From assembly GCA_903840265.1 (NCBI GenBank), contig CAIMFH010000177.1, positions 62,001 through 126,000 on the forward strand: a stretch of DNA of 64,000 bases. Reading direction: 5' to 3'. The notes under the pieces were generated by a model. The model saw only the letters and a program-made list of their open reading frames with translations, had not been told where the DNA came from and searched no databases. This DNA is from an uncultured Schlesneria sp. (GTDB lineage: Bacteria; Planctomycetota; Planctomycetia; Planctomycetales; Planctomycetaceae). The translations under genes were made by a program, and so were the position numbers. This document shows, one piece after another, positions 58,910-64,000 of this stretch; within the stretch, counting starts at the first letter, position 1, and each line of letters starts with the position of its first letter.

Positions 58910-60022
58910 CTAAAACGATTGATCCCGAACGTCGCCCGTTCCTTTGACTCGCAGCGGGCTGAAGTCGTATTTGACTCGTCCCAGCACATCATCTGGCTTG
59001 TCGAAATAGGCGCTAAGCAGCTTCTGCAATGCGGGATCAGGCGTCTGCTTTTCGTCGCCTGATTGGAAATGCGACAGTATCAACAGCTGATAGGTTCCGG
59101 CAGGGAGTTCGAGGCGAAACTGGCCAGCCTCGTCGGCCGTGGCGAGGGCACCACCCATCGCGTGGAGCGTTGCGGAGGCGACATGCGCGTCGACTTCGCC
59201 ATCGGCGGGGCGAAACCCGATCACGGACAACTTCGCCTCGCCTTCGCGTTGGATGGGGAAGGCGATCACTCTGGCGCCACGATCAGGCTGGCTCGTGCCA
59301 TCCGCGGATTTATACGTGATGCGACCGCTGACCTGACTGACGGAATTCGGCTTCGCGTCACCTGGCTCGACGGCTGACGCATTCGCCGAAGCGGGGCCAC
59401 GTGATTCGAAGACTTTGACGAATCGCTCGAACAACATTCCGCCCACGAAGGCAATCGCGACGAACAGCAGCGTCCGCGGCAGAGATTTGAGATCTCGTGG
59501 CGGTCGCGATTCCATCGGTCGCACCGGCGAGGGTTTTCGTGGATTCCATTCCGCATCGACTGGTGCCACGGCGGCCAATTCAGCGAGAACATCATAGTTG
59601 ATGGAAGGCGTATGAGCCGCATGAACGTGCTGGGTTTCGAGGCTATCGGATTCGTCGTCATCCTGCATCGGCGGGTTGATGGCAATCGGAGTGGGCGGAA
59701 TCGGGACTTCGATCGGAATTGGCTCGGGGATCAGTTGCGGGATCCCGTTCTCGTCTTCCTCATCAGCATCCACGGCCGTCTCGAAAGTCACTACGACAGG
59801 CGACGAATCGGGGTTGGCCAGTCGAGCGAGTTCCTCCAGCGCGCGTGTGAGTTGGGTATCCTGAAGATTCAATTCCGGCTGTGGCAGTGGTGGCAGACTG
59901 CCATCGAGCAAGGGGACGCGAATGGATCGCCCGCAGGTCGGGCAATCGACAATTCCCCCCGCCTGGGCGCGAGAGATTCCCAGAAACTGACGACAGAAAT
60001 TACAGCGAAATTTGATGGGCAT
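58910..60022 (-). CDS. zinc-ribbon membrane protein with carboxypeptidase-regulatory-like domain
   Basis: 370 residues. The N-terminal zinc ribbon is CNFCRQFLGISRAQAGGIVDC followed by PTCG (about 7-30). A long acidic, Pro-rich linker leads to a membrane segment (TLLFVAIAFVGGMLFERF, about 183-200). A C-terminal beta domain (about 229-370; VSGRITYKSADG, AGQFRLELPAGTYQLLILSHF) resembles carboxypeptidase-regulatory-like domains. The orientation suggests a cytoplasmic zinc ribbon and an outer beta domain. No enzymatic role is visible. It converges with the DUF2007 gene. Confidence 0.78.
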   Translation of the reverse strand: MPIKFRCNFCRQFLGISRAQAGGIVDCPTCGRSIRVPLLDGSLPPLPQPELNLQDTQLTRALEELARLANPDSSPVVVTFETAVDADEEDENGIPQLIPEPIPIEVPIPPTPIAINPPMQDDDESDSLETQHVHAAHTPSINYDVLAELAAVAPVDAEWNPRKPSPVRPMESRPPRDLKSLPRTLLFVAIAFVGGMLFERFVKVFESRGPASANASAVEPGDAKPNSVSQVSGRITYKSADGTSQPDRGARVIAFPIQREGEAKLSVIGFRPADGEVDAHVASATLHAMGGALATADEAGQFRLELPAGTYQLLILSHFQSGDEKQTPDPALQKLLSAYFDKPDDVLGRVKYDFSPLRVKGTGDVRDQSF

Positions 60023-60078
60023 GCTGAGAGGATTCCAGAACGGCTGTCACGAGAACGATCAACCGTATGCGATGCCTT

Positions 60079-60327
60079 TCAATCGTGACCTGCAGGAGGG
60101 TCGCCACGCTGCAATTCGAGGAACGCAAGAATGACAACGAGCGTCACCACGGCCAGTGCGAACAATACTAATGACACCAAGGTCACTCCATGCACCGCTT
60201 CAGCAGCCGCGGCATCACCCAGTGACTTGAGCACGACCGAAAGCATACCACCCAACAGGGCAATGCCCAGAGAGGCGGCGCCACACCACAAGATCTTGCC
60301 GATCCACAACCTCGGTCTCACAATCAC
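60079..60327 (-). CDS. small membrane protein, hypothetical
   Basis: 82 residues with two membrane segments (ILWCGAASLGIALLGGMLSVV and TLVSLVLFALAVVTLVVILAF) separated by a helical AAAAEAVHG loop. The start is a GTG at 60327, with another GTG two codons on, so the start is uncertain. It lies 56 bases before the zinc-ribbon gene at 60022 on the same strand and may be cotranscribed. No family was recognised. Confidence 0.6.
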   Translation of the reverse strand: MIVRPRLWIGKILWCGAASLGIALLGGMLSVVLKSLGDAAAAEAVHGVTLVSLVLFALAVVTLVVILAFLELQRGDPPAGHD

Positions 60328-60526
60328 TCCTCACCGCAGCACACACTGATGACAACTCGGACGCTTCGTCTCGAATCACACAGCAGCGGTCGAGCAGTGT
60401 CAAGGAAGATGGAGAATCAGGGGCGGGCGAGGGGACCTAACAGAGAGGCGTCAGGTCAAAGAATGCGAATGCCACGCCTTTGTCGACGACAAACCGTGGC
60501 ACTCAACCAAATCGAAACGGGAAACG

Positions 60527-60940
60527 CTAAAGAGCAGGGGCCGCAGCGGGAATTGGATCGCAGACGTGCAGCACCTGATCCAACTGAGCCACGCGAAGGC
60601 CTTCGCGGAGTTCGTCGGAGACGTTATGCAGTTCCACGCGCTCAACCGATTTTCGCAGCGACAACAGCGCTCCGAGTGTTCGGCTGGGCAGGAACCAGAC
60701 ACCTCGCATATCCAGAATCAGGACTCGACAAGCATTCTGCTCGATCAGTTCGCGAATGCGATCGTAGTAGGTGTGGATGCAAGCGGCATCTCGCACTCCT
60801 CGATCACCAAAGCCAATCGTAGTAGTCTCGCCTGCTTGCAGGACGCGAAGATTTTCGGCACCGCAGGCTGTCTCGAACAGAATCCCAGAGTCGCCAATGG
60901 AAATCGTCAGGTCATCGTCGTGGAGAATGCTGGTACTCAT
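60527..60940 (-). CDS. STAS domain protein (anti-sigma factor antagonist type)
   Basis: 137 residues. After a 35-residue lead comes a STAS fold: TTTIGFGDRGVRD, then CRVLILDMRGVWFLPSRTLGALLSL, where the Ser in LPSRT is at the place usually phosphorylated in SpoIIAA-type proteins, and VELHNVSDELREGLRVAQLDQVLHV. Such a protein would bind an anti-sigma kinase, or be dephosphorylated by a PP2C phosphatase like that at 19705; no kinase gene is next to it. AGGAG is 7 nt before the ATG. Confidence 0.85.
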   Translation of the reverse strand: MSTSILHDDDLTISIGDSGILFETACGAENLRVLQAGETTTIGFGDRGVRDAACIHTYYDRIRELIEQNACRVLILDMRGVWFLPSRTLGALLSLRKSVERVELHNVSDELREGLRVAQLDQVLHVCDPIPAAAPAL

Positions 60941-61413
60941 TTAGTCGCTCCTAGGGCCCGTGGTCATGCGGTCCATGTTGCAAAACTGGCGTCTCAATTA
61001 GATCGCTGCAAATCGGCGTCGAATTGTGATCGGGGTCGTTGACGAAATGATGTCGGAAGCAGTGGAGACACCATCTACAATGCGGCTCCGGAACCAAACT
61101 GTCAACAAATTTCCTTATGGATTTCCGAACAGAAAGGCTGCGTTTTATTTGGTGGAAAAATGTGGATCCACGCTTCGCACTGGCGTGGGGCGAGATACGT
61201 CGATTGTCGGCGACGGAAACTGTGGTGCTCGCCGCAAAAAAACTTTGCGGTGTTGTCACGACTTGCGAAATATGGGCAAACTCGTCTGGCGTTAGAGCAA
61301 TCATCGCACTAACTTCCCGTCGCATTAATATGCTGAAGTGATCGAAAATAAGGCTCTGATTTTCATCGCTAATGGTCGAATCGAAAGCATCGGTTCACGG
61401 AATGGACACTGTT
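60941..61413. other. divergent intergenic region upstream of the DUF3299-like gene
   Basis: About 470 bases between divergent genes. No gene, repeat or strong hairpin was seen. Frames at 61026-61341 are short and lack a ribosome-binding site. Confidence 0.45.
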
Positions 61414-62097
61414 ATGCGATTGAACAAGCATCTCTCCATCAAGATCTTCATCGCATTGGCCAGCGGTTGCGGTGCCGCTCAGCAAAATAGCGAATACCAT
61501 GCCGTCTCGAAGACTTTGGTCACTCGTTCCGACACCACGACCAGCACCGAAGATCAGACGGTAGAATCACTTAGTGAAACACAGACGTTGATGTCGGTTC
61601 CCGCGGAGCCGTTGTCTGAGCTGCCTGCCTCGGCGCTCGCCTTGGCCAATCCGCGACAAATTGAGCTATTGGTGCCCACAAAAGCATGGGCAATCGACCG
61701 TCAAAATGACGCAATCCGGCTGACTTTTGAGGACTTCAACCTGCTGTCGGTGCTGAACATGGAGCCCGTCACGGAGGATGCAGTTTCGCACATGCCCGAA
61801 TGGCTGCGATCGCTGGATGGAAAGCGAGTGCGACTGCGGGGCTACATGTATCCGACCTACGAATCCGAAGTCGAGCAATTCATCATGTTGCGGGACAATC
61901 TGGAGTGCTGCTTTGGCCCCGGTGCCAAGATTTACGACAACCTTATGGTCGACATGAAACCGGGAACGAAGGCAAAGTACGTGAACATGCGCGAATCGCT
62001 GGAAGTCGTCGGTCGCTTTCGAATCGATCTGAAAGCGGAGCGCGGCTACATCTATGGACTCTATCGAATCGAAGACGCAACGATGGTTAAGCGGTAG
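61414..62097 (+). CDS. DUF3299-like lipoprotein
   Basis: 227 residues from the ATG at 61414; in-frame ATGs at 61372 and 61402 are alternatives, but a start at 61414 gives a normal lipoprotein signal peptide with lipobox LASG-C (Cys19). A Ser/Thr-rich linker follows, then a C-terminal domain with GKRVRLRGYMYPTYESEVEQ, FIMLRDNLECCFGPGAKIYD and ESLEVVGRFRIDL, similar to DUF3299. The paired cysteines after LECC could bind a metal or form disulfides. Function is unknown. It is convergent with the lipase gene. Confidence 0.72.
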   Translation: MRLNKHLSIKIFIALASGCGAAQQNSEYHAVSKTLVTRSDTTTSTEDQTVESLSETQTLMSVPAEPLSELPASALALANPRQIELLVPTKAWAIDRQNDAIRLTFEDFNLLSVLNMEPVTEDAVSHMPEWLRSLDGKRVRLRGYMYPTYESEVEQFIMLRDNLECCFGPGAKIYDNLMVDMKPGTKAKYVNMRESLEVVGRFRIDLKAERGYIYGLYRIEDATMVKR

Positions 62098-62135
62098 TCG
62101 CGGATGACAAGATGACCTCGCCAATCGCCCGAAGC

Positions 62136-62984
62136 TCAGCCTCGGGCCGCGATCAACTGTGTCAGGTAGGAATTGGAAACGCTGTGCATGCTGGCGTTAA
62201 ACGCTCGCAAATTCTCACTGACATTGTTGATGAACCACAGTGCCGTCTTGGCCAATGGCATCCCTTTCAGCCATTCGTGTTCCAGCAGCAGCTCAACTTC
62301 CCCGTCCAGACTCGTCAGTCCAATGGCGCTTTCTTTTAGAGTGAATTGGCGAGGGACCGCGTGCCGATAGCCGCTGGCGAAGGGAACAACTCGCACAACG
62401 GGGTCACCACTGGCAGACCACATCGTCGTCCGATTGCCGCACTTCGAGTTAAAGAACGCGTTGGCAAACTCGGCATCGCCGGGGCGCGGAGCACCATACG
62501 TAAAGACGCCTCGCACCGGCGGTAGACTGGGGTCCAACATCAGTCGGCTGGCCGTAATAAATGCCAGCGCACCGCCCAGGCTGTGGCCGCAAACGAACAG
62601 GCGCGTTCCCTCTTCGCGAACCTGATTGATATAACGCGTCACGTGCTGATAGACCGAATCAGACGCCGCGTGAAATCCCGAGTGAATCAATCCCACACCC
62701 ACTGGATTCGGAATCAAGCGACCGTTTAGATCCGTCCCCCAATCCGCAAACTTTTGCTCTGTACCCCGGAACGAGATCACAATGTCCTTGTTCCAGCGAC
62801 AAAGCAGGGCCTGCGTATCCGTCTTGTTTTCCGAATTGTGCTCGTTGAGCCGCAACTCGTTCTGCAGTTTCTCGAGTCCCGGTTCGTTCATCACCGATTT
62901 GTCGAGATAAGCCGCGGCCGCGAGTCTGGCGAAGAGAATGGACTGATCCAGCAAGTCACTCTTGATCAAATCGCTTGTTGCCAT
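62136..62984 (-). CDS. class 3 lipase family protein
   Basis: 282 residues from the ATG at 62984; a longer frame to 63119 adds 45 unrelated residues. An alpha/beta hydrolase of the lipase (class 3) family: ISFRGTEQKFADWGTDL as oxyanion-side segment, the nucleophile in FVCGHSLGGALAF (GxSxG, about 150), FTYGAPRPGDAEFANAF, then the Asp in SASGDPVVRVVPF and a later His. There is no signal peptide, so it may be intracellular or exported by an unknown path. The substrate is not known. Confidence 0.9.
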   Translation of the reverse strand: MATSDLIKSDLLDQSILFARLAAAAYLDKSVMNEPGLEKLQNELRLNEHNSENKTDTQALLCRWNKDIVISFRGTEQKFADWGTDLNGRLIPNPVGVGLIHSGFHAASDSVYQHVTRYINQVREEGTRLFVCGHSLGGALAFITASRLMLDPSLPPVRGVFTYGAPRPGDAEFANAFFNSKCGNRTTMWSASGDPVVRVVPFASGYRHAVPRQFTLKESAIGLTSLDGEVELLLEHEWLKGMPLAKTALWFINNVSENLRAFNASMHSVSNSYLTQLIAARG

Positions 62985-63236
62985 CCGTGAGATCCAAAGA
63001 TTGTTTCCATTCCGAGTGCAGCACCGTTGAGTTAAAGATACTCGCCCCGTGCTGAAGTTCAATCGGGAAGCATCACAGGGCCATGGCTTTGCCACAATGC
63101 GGGGAGTGTGGCACGCCATGAGTCTTCGAAGGGAGTGGGATTCGCTTCATTCAAGACCACGCCCTTCGCAAAGCCTCAGAGCGTGCCACCCGAATTGAAA
63201 ACCAGGAAGCTTCGCGAAGAACTTGCGGCGAACGCA

Positions 63237-64000
63237 TCAGAAAGGCCAGGGGAGTAACACAGCGTGGTGCTGGAACAACACGGCGCGACCGGCGGCACCC
63301 ACGGCGGGGGTGAAGAACAACATGAAGACGTAAAAGCCAAGGGGGGGCCAGACAAGTAGACCGCACGACAGGCTGACGATCAACCAGGCATTTTTGCGTT
63401 TTCGGTCGGCCCAGGAATAAGCCCAGCCAATCAGCACGCGAGCCGGATAAATCGACACCACAAAGATCGGAGTCAGCATCCAGCGCATATCTTGCGGCAT
63501 TTCAAACAGCTTGAACAGATACAGCGGCAATGCCATCGCATACATGACGATCAGGGACAAGAGAAGAACGATGGGGGCTCGGCGAAACAATGAATAGACG
63601 TGTCCCAAATCGAGGAACGCCTTCATCCGATGCTGGGCCGCGAAGTTCGCCTGCAGGAAGGGGACGACACTGAGAGCACAGACGAGCATCACCCCACCCA
63701 GCAGTGTCACCAGAACCTGTCCCGGCTTCGAAGTATCCTGCAATGCGCTGAATAGGGCAGTCGGAACCAGCAACCAGGCGAACGCACCGAAAAAGCCGCG
63801 AACACCTAAGGAGAAGTGGTGACGCAGTCGCAGTGCCGCGATGAATTCTCGTACGGCGACTCCGGCCGTCTGCGCGTAGTCGCCATTCATCACGCGGCGA
63901 ACCAGCCAGAGGCCATTCAGTGGCGTGGGCCAGAAGAACAGACCCAGGCGCCCCCCCCGAGCGATCGCGAGAACCAGATGAATCGCGACGCCGACAGCGA
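63237..64000 (-). CDS. DUF4013-like membrane protein (5' end outside window)
   Basis: The frame stays open to the right edge, so the start is not visible; a GTG at 63893 lies inside the protein. Upstream residues read through the edge as AVGVAIHLVLAIARGGRL, then GLFFWPTPLNGLWLVRR. The rest has several membrane segments (GAFAWLLVPTALFSAL, LVTLLGGVMLVCALSVVPFL, IVLLLSLIVMYAMALPLYLF, SLSCGLLVWPPLGFYVFMLFF). The pattern is that of DUF4013, a planctomycete membrane protein family of unknown function. Confidence 0.75.
   Translation of the reverse strand, partial: AVGVAIHLVLAIARGGRLGLFFWPTPLNGLWLVRRVMNGDYAQTAGVAVREFIAALRLRHHFSLGVRGFFGAFAWLLVPTALFSALQDTSKPGQVLVTLLGGVMLVCALSVVPFLQANFAAQHRMKAFLDLGHVYSLFRRAPIVLLLSLIVMYAMALPLYLFKLFEMPQDMRWMLTPIFVVSIYPARVLIGWAYSWADRKRKNAWLIVSLSCGLLVWPPLGFYVFMLFFTPAVGAAGRAVLFQHHAVLLPWPF

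Overview
The window reads as chromosomal DNA of a planctomycete (order Planctomycetales; I would not commit to a genus). The diagnostic content is a DUF1549/DUF1553 protein with Planctomycete-type cytochrome domains, a c-type-cytochrome/WD40 fusion, two DUF1559 prepilin-like proteins with an N-terminal GFTLIE motif, small carboxypeptidase-regulatory-like lipoproteins, FHA and SpoIIE-type signalling proteins, a DUF4013 membrane protein and prenyltransferase-repeat proteins. No rRNA, tRNA, CRISPR array, transposase or prophage was recognised. Gene density is ordinary, and both edges cut through genes.

Layout. 1-3.4 kb: tail of a DUF4198 protein, a small membrane protein, csrA with a terminator, a small ORF with an unusual interleaved-stem RNA, and ribBA. 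3.9-12.9 kb: a three-gene set for large exported proteins (DUF1549/1553, PPC-domain, cytochrome/WD40). 13.3-17.4 kb: exported and lipoprotein genes with two DUF1559 genes. 18.2-23.5 kb: uronate isomerase-like enzyme, FHA-GAF-PP2C phosphatase, family-2 glycosyltransferase. 23.6-28.1 kb: ECF sigma / anti-sigma / exported-protein operon, a small conserved gene with a clear terminator, and an FHA protein with a repeat-rich tail. 28.4-34.3 kb: a six-gene minus-strand run: Sua5-like/LMW-phosphatase fusion, rpiB, gcvH, gcvPA, gcvPB and a lipoate/octanoate ligase-family gene. 34.7-41.1 kb: a five-gene plus-strand cluster (two related uncharacterised proteins, a MoxR AAA+ ATPase, a DUF5682 protein, a VWA protein). 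41.1-49.2 kb: matrixin/LamG protein, mannonate dehydratase-like enzyme, giant LamG protein, PIG-L deacetylase. 49.2-55.3 kb: purL with a PurS-like N-terminus, tyrA, a small membrane protein and a prenyltransferase-repeat protein. 55.7-64 kb: cydAB, a DUF2007/zinc-ribbon protein, a zinc-ribbon membrane protein, a STAS protein, a DUF3299-like lipoprotein, a class-3 lipase and a partial DUF4013 protein.

The best candidate for an under-described system is the MoxR-DUF5682-VWA cluster at 34.7-41.1 kb. Its two upstream genes look like an N-terminal-domain paralogue pair and replace the SWIM-type partner I would expect from similar clusters elsewhere. Next come the Sua5-like/LMW-phosphatase fusion, whose Sua5 half has lost its signature residues while the phosphatase P-loop resembles arginine phosphatases, and a dispersed repeat of about 73 bp in four copies, two of which begin exactly at a gene's stop codon.
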